Origin: Erythrobacter sp.
Lineage (GTDB): Bacteria; Pseudomonadota; Alphaproteobacteria; Sphingomonadales; Sphingomonadaceae
Reading direction: 5' to 3'
Length of the DNA stretch: 64,000 nucleotides
NCBI GenBank assembly: GCA_025698865.1
Contig: JAILWQ010000007.1
Span: 1 to 64,000, forward strand
Shown here: positions 34,941-44,570 of the stretch, piece by piece
Numbering within the stretch: position 1 is the stretch's first letter
Layout: every line of letters starts with the position of its first letter
Notes under the pieces: model-generated
What the model was told of the DNA's origin: nothing
The model's input: the letters and a program-made list of their open reading frames with translations, nothing else
The model's database searches: none
Position numbers and translations under genes: made by a program

Positions 34941-35879
34941 TTATGGCGCGCTGCGGGGTTCCGCAATCGGGTTTTCGGACGCAACCGATTTCTCGCCGGT
35001 CGTAGTGCGAGCGAGCCAGCGGGCGCGGATCTGGTCGGACGTCTCGCGACTGCCGTCATGCGTCCAGCCGGGTTCGCGCAGGAGATAGGACAGCTTGTGG
35101 CGCCACGGCGCGCCTTTCATGTCCTGCGCGATCCCGATCCATTCGTGGAACACCGCCCACAGCAGGTTGAAGCTGCCGAGCTGCTTGACGATGCCATAGC
35201 GGATTTTCTCGTCGTCCCGCTCGGGCTCGAATGTGCCGAACAGCCTGTCCCATACGATGAAGACGCCGGCATAGTTGCGGTCGAGATAACGCGGGTTGGT
35301 CGCGTGGTGGACGCGGTGATGGCTCGGCGTGTTCATCACCGCCTCGAACCAGCGCGGCATCCGCCCGATCGCCTCGGTGTGGATCCAGAACTGGTAGATC
35401 AGGTTGAAGCCGCCGCAGATCGCGATCATCGCCGGGTGGAAGCCGAGCAGCACCAGCGGCAGGGCGAAGACGAAGCCGAGCGTCAGGAAGCCGGTCCATG
35501 TCTGACGCAGCGCGGTCGAGAGATTGTAATGCTGGCTCGAATGGTGGTTCACATGGCTCGCCCAAAACCAGCGCACGCGGTGGCCGAAGCGGTGGACCCA
35601 GTAATATTTGAGATCGTCGAGCACGAAACACGCAATCCACGCCCACCACGCCCAGCCGATATCGAACAGGCGGTACTCCCAGACCGCCAGATAGAGCAGG
35701 AAGAACAGCCCGCCGAACAGCAGGCCGGCGACCGTGCTGCCGAGCCCGAAGGCCAGGCTGGTCAGCGTGTCCTTCGCCTCGTAGGCGTGCGGGTTGCGGC
35801 GCCAGGCCCAGATCATCTCGATCAGGACCAGCGCGACGAAGCCCGGCACGGCGTATTCGGTGGGCGAGAAATCAGGCAT
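34941..35879 (-). CDS. Sterol desaturase/fatty-acid hydroxylase family protein
   Basis: The 312-residue membrane enzyme has four or five hydrophobic segments and the di-iron His clusters HRFGHRVRWFWASHVNHH and HRVHHATNPRYLDRNYAG. Family members hydroxylate or desaturate lipids, sterols or carotenoids at the membrane face. Its start overlaps the upstream conserved protein by eight bases (ATGCCTGA). The substrate is unknown; sphingomonad relatives are often linked to membrane lipid or hopanoid modification. Confidence 0.9.
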   Translation of the reverse strand: MPDFSPTEYAVPGFVALVLIEMIWAWRRNPHAYEAKDTLTSLAFGLGSTVAGLLFGGLFFLLYLAVWEYRLFDIGWAWWAWIACFVLDDLKYYWVHRFGHRVRWFWASHVNHHSSQHYNLSTALRQTWTGFLTLGFVFALPLVLLGFHPAMIAICGGFNLIYQFWIHTEAIGRMPRWFEAVMNTPSHHRVHHATNPRYLDRNYAGVFIVWDRLFGTFEPERDDEKIRYGIVKQLGSFNLLWAVFHEWIGIAQDMKGAPWRHKLSYLLREPGWTHDGSRETSDQIRARWLARTTTGEKSVASENPIAEPRSAP

Positions 35880-36300
35880 CCCGACCCGATCCTATAGCAC
35901 CGATCCGGTCCGACCAAAGCGCGGCATCGTCGATCGCGAGCCGGACGGTGCCGAAGCGCTTCTCTCCGCTGGCGACGACGAGGCAGGGCTCGCTGCCGTC
36001 GTACTCCACTCTCGCTGAAGACCGGCGGCCCAGTATGCGTCCGGCCAGATGGGTGCCGTGCGGTTTCAGGACGAGTATCGTGCCCCGCGTGTCCCGCATG
36101 ATCGCCCCTTTGCCGTCCCGCGCGATGGCGATCTCGCGCGGTTCGTAACCGCCGAAGGCTTCCTCGGCCGCCACGCGCGCTTCATCCTCACCGGTGATCG
36201 TAGTGCCCGGGCCGAGGCCGAGCTTCCCCGCCATGCCCGCCAGCACGAGGATCGCGGCGAGCGAGCCGAGAAACTGGAGCAGGGCGGAGGGAATCTCCAT
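35872..36300 (-). CDS. Conserved single-span membrane protein, unknown function
   Basis: The 142-residue protein has one N-terminal transmembrane helix (about 8-26, FLGSLAAILVLAGMAGKLGL) and a soluble domain with alternating hydrophobic pattern (EEAFGGYEPREIAIARDGKGAIM, GTILVLKPHGTHLAGRILG, VEYDGSEPCLVV), suggestive of a small beta-rich fold. Its stop overlaps the desaturase start (ATGCCTGA), so it probably supports that enzyme as an accessory or redox partner; this is inference from coupling. Confidence 0.72.
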   Translation of the reverse strand: MEIPSALLQFLGSLAAILVLAGMAGKLGLGPGTTITGEDEARVAAEEAFGGYEPREIAIARDGKGAIMRDTRGTILVLKPHGTHLAGRILGRRSSARVEYDGSEPCLVVASGEKRFGTVRLAIDDAALWSDRIGAIGSGRDA

Positions 36301-36360
36301 CGCTGCGGATTGGCACGCAGCGCGCTTTCCGGCAAGCTGGCGCCGACAGGGAGACGATCG

Positions 36361-37794
36361 ATGAAATTTCTGCTCTATTGCGGCGCCTTTTGCGGTGCCG
36401 TTTCCGGCACCCTCGCGGTTCCGGCCATCGCACAGCAGGGCGAGCCGCTGGGGCGTGTCGAAGCGGAGCGCGAGCGGACGGAGCGCGTGGCGCGCGAGAT
36501 CTGGGAGCTTGCCGAACTCGGCTATCAGGAAACCCGGTCGAGCGGGCTGTTGATCGACGAGTTGGAAGGCGCCGGGTTCTCGATCCGCCCGGGCGTCGCC
36601 GATATTCCCACCGCCTTCGTCGCCGAATGGGGGAGCGAGGGGCCGGTGATCGGCCTCCTCGCCGAATTCGACGCGCTGCCGGGCATCACCCAGTCGGACG
36701 CGCCAACCCGCGATCCCGTCGAGGGCAAGCATGCCGGCCATGCCTGCGGGCACAATCTGTTCGGGGCAGGCTCGCTGACCGCCGCGATCGCCATCCGCAA
36801 CTGGCTGGAGGCGACCGGCACGCCCGGCCGGGTGCGGCTCTACGGCACGCCGGCGGAAGAGGGCGGATCGGGCAAGGTCTACATGGCCCGCGCCGGCCTG
36901 TTCGACGATGCCGATTTCGTGATCGACTGGCATCCGGCGGACGCCAATTCCGCCGCCTCGCGCATGAGCCTAGCCAACCGGTCGGCCAAGTTCCGCTTCC
37001 GCGGCACCTCGGCCCATGCGGCGGGCGCGCCCGAGCGCGGACGCAGCGCGCTCGACGGGGTCGAGGCGATGAACATGATGGTCAACATGATGCGCGAGCA
37101 CACCAGCATGGACACGCGCATCCACTACGTCATCACCGATGGCGGCAAGGCACCCAACGTCGTCCCCGATTTCGCCGAGGTGTTCTACTACGTCCGCCAT
37201 TCGGACGCCGACGAGGTGCGCGCGCTGTGGCCGCGGATCGAGGCGGCGGCCGAAGGCGCGGCGATGGGCACGGGCACGAAGGTCGACTGGGAGATCATCC
37301 ACGGCAACAATCCGACCCTGCCGCTCGAATCGCTGCAGACGATGATGGACGAAAAGCTGCGCAGCCTCGCGCCGGTCGAATACACGGCGGCGGAACTCGA
37401 ATGGGCGCGCGGGATCAGGGAAAGCCTGGGCGAGGATGCACCGGTGCTTGCCCAGGCGCGGGAGGTCGAGCCCTATGGCGTCCAGACCGGCTACGGATCG
37501 ACCGATGTCGGCGATGTCTCGCGCGCGGTGCCGACGGTCAGCGTGCGGACCGCGACATGGGTGCCCGGCACCTCGGCCCATAGCTGGCAGGCAGTAGCGG
37601 CGAGCGGCCACAGCTACGGCGCCAAAGGCACGCAGCAGGCGGCGAAGGCGATGGTTCTGGCCGCGGTGGAGCTCTACACCAATCCGCAATTGCGCGACCG
37701 GGCCAAAGCGGAGTTCACCGCGGCGCTGGGCGAGGGCTATATCTACGAATCGCTGCTCGGCGACCGCGCCCCGCCACTCGATTATCGCAACTAG
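36361..37794 (+). CDS. Exported M20-family amidohydrolase (AbgB/aminoacylase-like)
   Basis: The 477-residue protein has a signal peptide (about 1-24, cut after AIAQ). The zinc-dependent M20 core has GHACGHNLFG, the catalytic Glu pair in GTPAEEGGSGK, DWHPADAN and the dimerisation-domain start FRGTSAHAAG, with GYGSTDVGDVS near the end. The pattern resembles AbgB, which hydrolyses p-aminobenzoyl-glutamate, and related aminoacylases. The leader suggests a periplasmic location. Substrate inferred only at family level. Confidence 0.88.
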   Translation: MKFLLYCGAFCGAVSGTLAVPAIAQQGEPLGRVEAERERTERVAREIWELAELGYQETRSSGLLIDELEGAGFSIRPGVADIPTAFVAEWGSEGPVIGLLAEFDALPGITQSDAPTRDPVEGKHAGHACGHNLFGAGSLTAAIAIRNWLEATGTPGRVRLYGTPAEEGGSGKVYMARAGLFDDADFVIDWHPADANSAASRMSLANRSAKFRFRGTSAHAAGAPERGRSALDGVEAMNMMVNMMREHTSMDTRIHYVITDGGKAPNVVPDFAEVFYYVRHSDADEVRALWPRIEAAAEGAAMGTGTKVDWEIIHGNNPTLPLESLQTMMDEKLRSLAPVEYTAAELEWARGIRESLGEDAPVLAQAREVEPYGVQTGYGSTDVGDVSRAVPTVSVRTATWVPGTSAHSWQAVAASGHSYGAKGTQQAAKAMVLAAVELYTNPQLRDRAKAEFTAALGEGYIYESLLGDRAPPLDYRN

Positions 37795-37803
37795 GCGCGT
37801 GGG

Positions 37804-38244
37804 TCAGCCGCCGGCCTTGCCAGCCAGCATGTCCATTGCCGGGCGCACCGGGCCGACATCGTAACCGGCGCCCGCCGCATCGCGGGCAATGGCTTCGGGA
37901 TCGCGGCCGTTCCTGGCTTCGGCGAGCGCCCAGAGCAGGGTCGAGCGGGTTCCGCTGCGGCAGAAAGCGAGAATCTTTCCGGGCGCTGCGCCAAGCGCCT
38001 CGACCATGGCGTCCACCTGCGGCTGCGAGAAGCCGGCCGCGCCCACCGGAATGGCGCGATATTCGATTCCGGCATCGCGGGCCGCCGCCTCGATTTCCGC
38101 CCCCTCGGGCTGATCGGGCGATTCGCCGTCGGGTCGGTTGTTGACGATCAGCGTCACCCCCGCCTCGCGCGCGGCGAGGATATCCTCGGGGGCGATCTGG
38201 CCGGCTGCGAGAACGCTTTCGGAGAGTTTGCGGAAATCGGCCAT
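37804..38244 (-). CDS. TIGR01244-type phosphatase/sulfur transferase domain protein
   Basis: The 146-residue protein has the cysteine-phosphatase/rhodanese-like loop FCRSGTRS (Cys-X5-Arg) and upstream VNNRPDGES, the two marks of the small TIGR01244 family, fused elsewhere to beta-lactamase-like Blh proteins. Relatives are proposed to act in sulfide or sulfur-stress metabolism. It sits directly downstream of terC on the same strand, three bases away, so it is probably the second gene of that operon. Confidence 0.85.
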   Translation of the reverse strand: MADFRKLSESVLAAGQIAPEDILAAREAGVTLIVNNRPDGESPDQPEGAEIEAAARDAGIEYRAIPVGAAGFSQPQVDAMVEALGAAPGKILAFCRSGTRSTLLWALAEARNGRDPEAIARDAAGAGYDVGPVRPAMDMLAGKAGG

Positions 38245-38247
38245 GCC

Positions 38248-39060
38248 TCAGGCTGCCGCTTCGCCGGCGGAGGAAGCTCGCAGCCGTCGGTTGCGCTGGA
38301 CCATATTCAGGATCTCCACCCCGACCGAAAAGCCCATGGCGGCGTAGATGTAGCCCTTGGGCACATGGAAGCCGAAGCCATCGGCGATCAGGACCACGCC
38401 GATCATGACGAGGAAGGCGAGCGCGAGCATCACCAAAGTGGGGTTCTTCTCGATGAAATTGGCCAGCGGATCGGCCGCGATCATCATCACGCCCACGGTG
38501 ATGACGACGGCGGCGACCATGATCGGCACCTCGTCGGTCATGCCGACGGCGGTGAGGATCGAATCGATCGAGAAGACGAGGTCGATCGCGATGATCTGGG
38601 CGATCACGGTCGCGAAGCTCGCTTTTACTGCGGCGCCCACGCCCGGCGTCTTGTCGAGGATCTCGCCGGAATGATCGGCCGGCTCCATCGAATGATGGAT
38701 TTCCTTGGTCGCTTTCCAGAGCAGGAACAGTCCGCCGACCAGCAGGATCAGATCGCGCCCGGAAAAGGCAGTCTCGAAAGTCGGCTCCCCATAATCGTTC
38801 GGCGCTCCCGTAATGCCGAGATCGAACAGCGGCGTCTGGAGCGTGACGATCCAGCCGATCAGCATGAGCAGGCCGATTCGCATGATCAGCGCCAGTGCGA
38901 GTCCGATCCGGCGGGCCTTGCTCTGCTGATGCTCGGGCAATTTGTTGGAGAGGATCGCGATGAAGATCAGATTGTCGACGCCCAGCACCACCTCGAGCGC
39001 GATGAGCGTCAGCAGGGCGAGCCAGGCGGCGGGGTCCGAGAGGAGAGCGAGGATGTCCAT
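38248..39060 (-). CDS. TerC-family integral membrane protein
   Basis: The 270-residue protein has about seven membrane helices. The TerC marks are [17 protein letters not shown] near the N-terminus and [12 protein letters not shown] in the second half, both with the intramembrane Asp. The ATG at 39060 gives the normal start (MDILALL); in-frame upstream codons would add a non-hydrophobic leader. The family is associated with tellurite resistance and metal (manganese) export at the membrane. Confidence 0.92.
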   Translation of the reverse strand: MDILALLSDPAAWLALLTLIALEVVLGVDNLIFIAILSNKLPEHQQSKARRIGLALALIMRIGLLMLIGWIVTLQTPLFDLGITGAPNDYGEPTFETAFSGRDLILLVGGLFLLWKATKEIHHSMEPADHSGEILDKTPGVGAAVKASFATVIAQIIAIDLVFSIDSILTAVGMTDEVPIMVAAVVITVGVMMIAADPLANFIEKNPTLVMLALAFLVMIGVVLIADGFGFHVPKGYIYAAMGFSVGVEILNMVQRNRRLRASSAGEAAA

Positions 39061-39260
39061 GGCCGGCGCTTTGCCCCAGCTTTCCGCGCCCGGCAAGCCG
39101 GGGATCGAGTCGCAGATTGCGAACGAAAATGTCACAAACTGTCCCTAAGGTGACCAAATCCGCTAAAACATTCGCTTGTCGGCGAAATTGCGCTATGGCG
39201 GCATTTCAGGAAACGGGTTTTGCGAGTCTGTCGCGGTCCCGTGCGCGCCGGGTGCTCATG

Positions 39261-39298
39261 GCCACCCCTGCTCCGGCGCTTGGATTTCAAGGGGTGGC
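39261..39298 (+). promoter_or_regulatory. Stem-loop in leader of the cold-shock gene
   Basis: GCCACCCCT (39261-39269) and AGGGGTGGC (39290-39298) form a perfect 9-bp stem with a 20-base loop, ending 22 bases before the ATG. No T run follows. A leader structure controlling translation of a cold-shock protein is plausible but unproven. Confidence 0.55.
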
Positions 39299-39320
39299 GC
39301 GACAGGGTATTTGACAGATT

Positions 39321-40097
39321 ATGGGTTACGACAAGGGCCGGCGTCGGGGACGGGACAAGCGGGACGGTATCGGCGAGGACGGCTATTTCGGCGGCTCCGA
39401 CGGGTTCCAGCCGCAGGGCGATCGCGGTGGTTTCGGCGGTGGCGGCGGCTACGGTAACGACCGTGGCGGCTTCAACAACGATCGCGGCGGCTTCGGTGGC
39501 GGCGGCTACAACAACGACCGCGGCGGTTTCCGCAGCGGCGGCGGCGGCGGCGGCGGCGGTTTCCGCGGCGGCGGTGGCGGTGGCGGACCGCGCGGCGGCG
39601 GCATGCCCGCCCAGGTCGTCGGCACCGGCAAGGGAACGGTCAAGTTCTTCAACGCCCAGAAGGGTTTTGGCTTCATCCAGCAGGATGGCGGCGGTGAGGA
39701 CGTGTTCGTCCACATCAGCGCGGTCGAGCGTGCGGGCCTCGAAGGCCTCGGCGAAGGGCAGGAGCTCGAATTCAACCTCGTCGATCGCGGTGGCAAGGTC
39801 TCCGCGCAGGACCTTCAGGTCGTCGGCGACGTCGTTCCGGCCGGGAATTCCGAAGGGCCGCCCAAGCGCGAGCTGACCGGAGAAAAGGCGACCGGCACGG
39901 TCAAGTTCTTCAACTCGATGAAGGGCTTCGGCTTCCTCGCCCGCGATGACGGCCAGCCCGACGCTTTCGTGCATATCAGCGCGGTCGAGCGGTCCGGTCT
40001 GTCGCAGATCAACGAGGGCGAGCGTTACAGCTTCGATCTCGAAGTGGACCGACGCGGCAAGCATTCGGCCGTCAATCTGGTGCCCGCCTCCGAGTGA
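39321..40097 (+). CDS. Double cold-shock-domain protein with RGG/glycine-rich N-terminus
   Basis: The protein has 258 residues. Residues 1-100 are low complexity with repeated RGGF, NDRGGF and poly-Gly stretches. Two cold-shock domains follow (about 104-165 and 188-256), each with KFFN..KGFGF (RNP1) and VFVHISA or AFVHISA (RNP2). Two-domain CSD proteins are normal in alphaproteobacteria and act as RNA/ssDNA chaperones, but the long RGG-type tail resembles eukaryotic RNA-binding proteins and may add RNA binding or condensation. A stem-loop lies in its leader and a hairpin terminator follows. Confidence 0.93.
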   Translation: MGYDKGRRRGRDKRDGIGEDGYFGGSDGFQPQGDRGGFGGGGGYGNDRGGFNNDRGGFGGGGYNNDRGGFRSGGGGGGGGFRGGGGGGGPRGGGMPAQVVGTGKGTVKFFNAQKGFGFIQQDGGGEDVFVHISAVERAGLEGLGEGQELEFNLVDRGGKVSAQDLQVVGDVVPAGNSEGPPKRELTGEKATGTVKFFNSMKGFGFLARDDGQPDAFVHISAVERSGLSQINEGERYSFDLEVDRRGKHSAVNLVPASE

Positions 40098-40169
40098 GCC
40101 GGCCCAGCCGTGCGGCGAGGCGGTTTGACCCGCCGCGCCCCGGACAATAGAACGATGGTCACATCGACG

Positions 40170-40205
40170 AATGGCGGTTCCCTCAGGGGGCCGCCATTTG
40201 CATTT
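40170..40205 (+). terminator. Hairpin terminator after the cold-shock gene
   Basis: AATGGCGG (40170-40177) and CCGCCATT (40191-40198) pair around an inner TCCC/GGGG pairing and are followed by TGCATTTG. It separates the cold-shock gene from the argD operon. Confidence 0.75.
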
Positions 40206-40243
40206 GTTCCGGGCATTCCCGCCCGCCCGATTTCGGAGGTACC

Positions 40244-41437
40244 ATGGCGATTTCCCCCCTCATGCCCGTCTATCCCCGCTGCGACGTGCGCCCGGTGGAA
40301 GGCGATCACTGCCACCTGATCGACGAGGACGGCACGCGCTATCTCGATTTCGCCAGCGGTATCGCGGTGAACCTGCTCGGCCATTCGCATCCCGGCCTGA
40401 TCGGCGCGATCCAGCGCCAGGCCGAAAAGCTGATGCACGTCTCGAACCTCTATGGCAGCCCGCAGGGCGAGCGGCTGGCGCAATCGCTGGTCGATGCCAC
40501 CTTCGCGGACACGGTGTTCTTCACCAATTCCGGGGCCGAGGCGGTGGAATGCGCGATCAAGACCGCGCGCGCCTATCACCAGCATGAAGATGGGGACGCC
40601 AATCGGACGGAGCTGATCACCTTCACCAATGCCTTTCACGGGCGCACCATGGCGACCATCAGCGCGTCCAATCAGGAGAAGATGCACAAGGGCTTCCAGC
40701 CCCTGCTGCCGGGCTTCGTCTATTGCGAATTCGACGATCTCGAGGCGGCGCGCGCACTGGTCGGCCCGAAAACGGCCGGCTTTCTGGTCGAGCCGATCCA
40801 GGGCGAGGGCGGCATCCGCCCAGCCAGCCAGGAATTCTTGTCGGGCCTGCGGGCTATCTGCGACGAGCACGATCTGATGCTCGTGCTCGACGAGGTCCAG
40901 TGCGGCATGGCGCGGACCGGCAAGCTCTACGCCTACGAGCATTACGGGATCGAACCCGACGTTCTCGCCGCGGCCAAGGGCATCGGCGGCGGCTTTCCGC
41001 TCGGTGCCTGCCTCGCGACGGAAAAGGCGGCGCGCGGCATGGGCTTCGGCACGCACGGTTCGACCTATGGAGGCAATCCGCTCGCCATGGCCGCCGGGCA
41101 GGCGGTGATGGACACGGTGGCGAACGAGGACTTCCTCGGGCAGGTCCGAGACAAGGGCGATCGGCTGCGCAGCCGGCTCGAACAGTTCATCGGCAATTAT
41201 CCCGACCTGTTCGATTGCGTGCGCGGCATGGGCCTGATGCTCGGTATCCGCATGAAGGTCGAAAGCCGGCCGTTCTTCGTGCATCTGCGCGACAATCACC
41301 AGCTGCTGACCGTGGCGGCGGGTGACCAGACTTTGCGCGTCCTGCCGCCGCTGGTGGCGGGCGATGCCGAGTTCGACGAGTTCTTCGACAAGCTTTCCGC
41401 CGGCGCGGCAAGCTACGAGATTGCCGAAGCCGCATGA
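40244..41437 (+). CDS. argD: Acetylornithine aminotransferase
   Basis: It transfers an amino group to N-acetylglutamate semialdehyde in arginine synthesis and may also act in lysine synthesis. The 397-residue fold-type I PLP enzyme has [15 protein letters not shown] (95-109), [16 protein letters not shown] (216-226) and Lys245 in [14 protein letters not shown] as the PLP Schiff-base lysine. It overlaps argF (ATGA). Confidence 0.95.
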   Translation: MAISPLMPVYPRCDVRPVEGDHCHLIDEDGTRYLDFASGIAVNLLGHSHPGLIGAIQRQAEKLMHVSNLYGSPQGERLAQSLVDATFADTVFFTNSGAEAVECAIKTARAYHQHEDGDANRTELITFTNAFHGRTMATISASNQEKMHKGFQPLLPGFVYCEFDDLEAARALVGPKTAGFLVEPIQGEGGIRPASQEFLSGLRAICDEHDLMLVLDEVQCGMARTGKLYAYEHYGIEPDVLAAAKGIGGGFPLGACLATEKAARGMGFGTHGSTYGGNPLAMAAGQAVMDTVANEDFLGQVRDKGDRLRSRLEQFIGNYPDLFDCVRGMGLMLGIRMKVESRPFFVHLRDNHQLLTVAAGDQTLRVLPPLVAGDAEFDEFFDKLSAGAASYEIAEAA

Positions 41438-42360
41438 GCCGCCACTTTCTCGACCTGCGCGACGCCGGCGGGGATGCGATCGCCGCCATGCTCGCCGATG
41501 CGCAGGACCGCAAGGCGGCGCGGGCGGGCTGGCCCAGGGGCAAGCCGGATGCGGATCGCCCGCTCGAGGGATGCGTGCTGGCGACGATCTTCGAGAAGAA
41601 TTCCACCCGCACCCGGGTCAGCTTCGACATCGCCATGCGCCAGCTCGGCGGCAGCGTGCTGGTGCTGGACAGCGGCACGACGCAGCTCGGACGGGGCGAG
41701 AGCATCGCCGACACTGCGCGCGTTCTCGGCCGGATGGTGGATGCGATCATGATCCGCACCGACGATCACGCCAAGGCCGAGGAGCTTGCCCGCCATGCCG
41801 GCGTGCCGGTGATCAACGGCCTGACCGACCGCTCGCATCCCTGCCAGATCGTCGCCGATCTGCTGACCGTGGTCGAGCACGGCAAGGCCCTGCCCGGTTT
41901 GCAACTCGCCTGGCTGGGCGATGGCAACAACGTGCTCCACTCGATCCTCGAAGCCGCCGGCATCTTCAAGTTCGACGTGCGCGTCGGCACGCCGCAGGGT
42001 TACGAGCCGGACGACGAATTCGTCACGGCGGCCCGCGCGGCGGGGGCGAATGTCACGCTGACGCAGGACGCAGGGGAGGCGGTAGACGGGGCGGACATAG
42101 TCGTCACCGACACCTGGATTTCCATGGGGCAGGCCCATGCCGAGGCGAAGCTCTCTGCGATGGAACCGTTCCGGGTCGACGAGGCGCTGATGGCGCGCGC
42201 GAAACCCGACGCGAAGTTCCTGCACTGCCTGCCCGCCCATGTCGGCGACGAGGTGAGCGAGGGCGTGTTCGAAGGACCGCAATCGGTCGTCTTCGACGAG
42301 GCGGAAAACCGCATCCACGCGCAGAAATCCATCCTGCTCTGGTGTTTCGGAAAGCTCTGA
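41434..42360 (+). CDS. argF: Ornithine carbamoyltransferase
   Basis: It makes citrulline from ornithine and carbamoyl phosphate. The 308-residue protein has the carbamoyl-phosphate site STRTR (57-61), the [16 protein letters not shown] segment and [11 protein letters not shown] near the C-terminus. It is coupled to argD by ATGA, and hslO follows 38 bases later. Confidence 0.97.
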   Translation: MSRHFLDLRDAGGDAIAAMLADAQDRKAARAGWPRGKPDADRPLEGCVLATIFEKNSTRTRVSFDIAMRQLGGSVLVLDSGTTQLGRGESIADTARVLGRMVDAIMIRTDDHAKAEELARHAGVPVINGLTDRSHPCQIVADLLTVVEHGKALPGLQLAWLGDGNNVLHSILEAAGIFKFDVRVGTPQGYEPDDEFVTAARAAGANVTLTQDAGEAVDGADIVVTDTWISMGQAHAEAKLSAMEPFRVDEALMARAKPDAKFLHCLPAHVGDEVSEGVFEGPQSVVFDEAENRIHAQKSILLWCFGKL

Positions 42361-42398
42361 GCGGAGCGAACCCTACCAACCGCGTCCGCGCTTCTTAT

Positions 42399-43310
42399 AT
42401 GAAGCGCATGACCGAACTGCCCGATCAGGCGGAAACCTACTCCGGACGTATTCTCGGCTTCACCATCCCCTCGCGGAGCGCGCGCGGGCGAATGGTGCGG
42501 CTCGACGGTGTTCTCGATGAGGTTCTTTCCGCCCACGATTATCCGCCCTCCATCACGCATCTGCTTGCCGAAGCACTGGTGCTGACCGCGCTTGCCGGCT
42601 CGCTGCTGAAGGAAGACGGCGCGCAGGTGACCATGCAGGCCCAGACCGAGAACGGTCCGGTGCGGTTGCTCGTCTGCGACTACAAGGGCGGTGCGCTGCG
42701 CGGCTATGCCGATTTCGACGCCGACCGTCTGGCGGAGCTCGGCGCCAACCCGTCGCTGTTCGGATTGTTCGGCAAGGGGCATCTGGCGCTCACCTTTGAT
42801 CTTCCCGCGGGCAAGGGCCGGTATCAGGGGATCGTCCCGCTCGAGGGCGACAGCTTGGGCGAGGCGTTCCAGAACTATTTCTTCCAGTCCGAACAAGTGC
42901 CGACTCTGATCCGCACGGCGGTTTCGTCCGGAGAGAAGGGCTGCCGTGCCGCGGGCTTGCTCGTGCAGCACCTTCCCGATGGCGAGGAAGGGCGCGAGCG
43001 GCTGCACGCGCGTCTCGATCATCCCGAATGGGAGCATGTCGCGGTCCTTGCCGGATCGATCAGGCACGACGAATTGCTCGATTCCGAACTGTCGCTCGAT
43101 GCGCTGGTCTGGCGCCTGTTTCACGAGGAAGAGGAGGTCCGCGTCACGAATGGGGCGGAACTTTCACGGGGGTGCCGGTGTTCGGTCGAACATTACCGGG
43201 ACGTTCTCACCCGCTTTCCGGAGGAAGAACGCGCGGACATGCGCGACGAGAACGGTCTCATCGTCGTCGATTGCGCATTCTGTTCGAAGAAGTTTCCGAT
43301 CGACGCCTGA
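42399..43310 (+). CDS. hslO: Redox-regulated chaperone Hsp33
   Basis: It protects proteins during oxidative stress and is activated by disulfide formation and zinc release. The 303-residue protein has the N-terminal core (LLAEALVLTALAGSLLK, PVRLLVCDYKGG) and the C-terminal redox switch, CRCS (Cys-X-Cys) plus CAFC (Cys-X2-Cys). ATG codons at 42399 and 42408 are both possible; neither has a clear ribosome site. It is common downstream of argF in alphaproteobacteria. Confidence 0.95.
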   Translation: MKRMTELPDQAETYSGRILGFTIPSRSARGRMVRLDGVLDEVLSAHDYPPSITHLLAEALVLTALAGSLLKEDGAQVTMQAQTENGPVRLLVCDYKGGALRGYADFDADRLAELGANPSLFGLFGKGHLALTFDLPAGKGRYQGIVPLEGDSLGEAFQNYFFQSEQVPTLIRTAVSSGEKGCRAAGLLVQHLPDGEEGRERLHARLDHPEWEHVAVLAGSIRHDELLDSELSLDALVWRLFHEEEEVRVTNGAELSRGCRCSVEHYRDVLTRFPEEERADMRDENGLIVVDCAFCSKKFPIDA

Positions 43311-43379
43311 TCTGGCCGACCTTTGCGTTTCCAGTCTCGACCGCGCGAAGAGACGATCGTTTTTTGCAAGGATGAATTG

Positions 43380-43787
43380 ATGTCGCGACTTCGTGGTTTT
43401 CGGATGGTGCTGGGACTTGGCCTTGCGGCCCCGTTGCTGGCGGTCGGACTGCCGGCGGTGGCCCAATCCTCGCTGGCGATGCTGTCCAAGCTCGACAAGG
43501 GCGCGTGGGAACTGCGTTTTCGCGACGGATCGGCGCCGCGCAAGATCTGCGTGCGCGACGGCCGCGAACTCGTCCAGCTGCGCCATCGCGGCAATTGCAA
43601 CCGCTTCGTGGTGGAGGACGGCGCGGAGGTTGTGACCGTCCAGTACACCTGTCGCGGCAACGGCTACGGACGCACGAGCATCAGGCGCGAGACGCCGAGC
43701 CTCGTGCAGGTCGAGAGCCAGGGCATCGCCGGTGGGCGGCCGTTCAGCCTTTCGGCCGAGGCGCGTCGCACCGGGGCGTGCCGATAG
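43380..43787 (+). CDS. Exported DUF3617-like protein
   Basis: The 135-residue protein starts at an ATG preceded by AAGGA, with a signal peptide (about 1-30, cut near VAQ). The mature part has paired cysteines (KICVRD, RGNCNRF, QYTCRGNGYG, GACR) and the WELRFRDGS / KICVRDGRELVQL arrangement I associate with DUF3617-type periplasmic proteins. Function unknown. It lies between hslO and queC on the same strand. Confidence 0.7.
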   Translation: MSRLRGFRMVLGLGLAAPLLAVGLPAVAQSSLAMLSKLDKGAWELRFRDGSAPRKICVRDGRELVQLRHRGNCNRFVVEDGAEVVTVQYTCRGNGYGRTSIRRETPSLVQVESQGIAGGRPFSLSAEARRTGACR

Positions 43788-43848
43788 GCGATCGGGAGGG
43801 CGGGCCCGGCGGCTTGCGGGAGGCGCATATCGGCTCTAGCGCGAGGCC

Positions 43849-44544
43849 ATGTCTGCCCTGAATGATACGGATCCCGGCCCGGCGGTCATCCTGCTGTCCG
43901 GTGGGCTCGATTCCATGGTGTCGGCCGCCATCGCTCGCGAACGAGGCCACACCCTCCACGCGCTGACCATCGATTACGGCCAGCGCCACGCACGCGAGCT
44001 GGTGGCGGCACGGGAGATCGCGGCGCGCCTGGGCATGGCGCGCCATGTCGAACTTCCGCTCGACCTCCGCAGGTTCGGCGGATCGGCGCTGACCGAGGAT
44101 ATCGACGTGCCCAAGGACGGGGTCGGGGAGGGCATTCCGATCACCTACGTCCCCGCGCGCAATCTGGTGTTCCTCGCGCTGACGACCGCCTTCGCCGAAA
44201 CCTCGCACGCTCGCTCGATCTTCATCGGAGTGAATGCGCTCGACTATTCCGGCTATCCCGATTGCCGGCCCGAATTCATTGCGAGCTTCGCCGAGACCGC
44301 GCGACTGGGCACCAGGCAGGGTGTCGAGGGCGAACCGTTCCGGATCGAAGCGCCGCTCCAGCACATGACCAAGGCGGACATTGCGCGTGAATGTGCAAGG
44401 CTGGGGCTGGACCCTGCCTGGAGCTGGTCGTGCTACGATCCCACGCCCGAGGGCGAGGCATGCGGAATCTGCGATTCCTGCCGGCTGCGGCGAAAAGGCT
44501 TTGCCGAGGCGGGGTTGGTCGATACCACACCCTACGCAGACTGA
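43849..44544 (+). CDS. queC: 7-cyano-7-deazaguanine synthase
   Basis: It converts 7-carboxy-7-deazaguanine to preQ0, the precursor of queuosine in tRNA and of 7-deazaguanine DNA modifications. The 231-residue protein has the PP-loop SGGLDS (17-22), YVPARNLVF, NALDYSGYPDCRPEF and the C-terminal zinc site (SCYDP, ACGICDSCRLRRKGF). queD and queE are not adjacent. A queuosine role is most likely. Confidence 0.96.
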   Translation: MSALNDTDPGPAVILLSGGLDSMVSAAIARERGHTLHALTIDYGQRHARELVAAREIAARLGMARHVELPLDLRRFGGSALTEDIDVPKDGVGEGIPITYVPARNLVFLALTTAFAETSHARSIFIGVNALDYSGYPDCRPEFIASFAETARLGTRQGVEGEPFRIEAPLQHMTKADIARECARLGLDPAWSWSCYDPTPEGEACGICDSCRLRRKGFAEAGLVDTTPYAD

Positions 44545-44570
44545 GAGCTGCGACTGGGAGAGAGAAAAGC

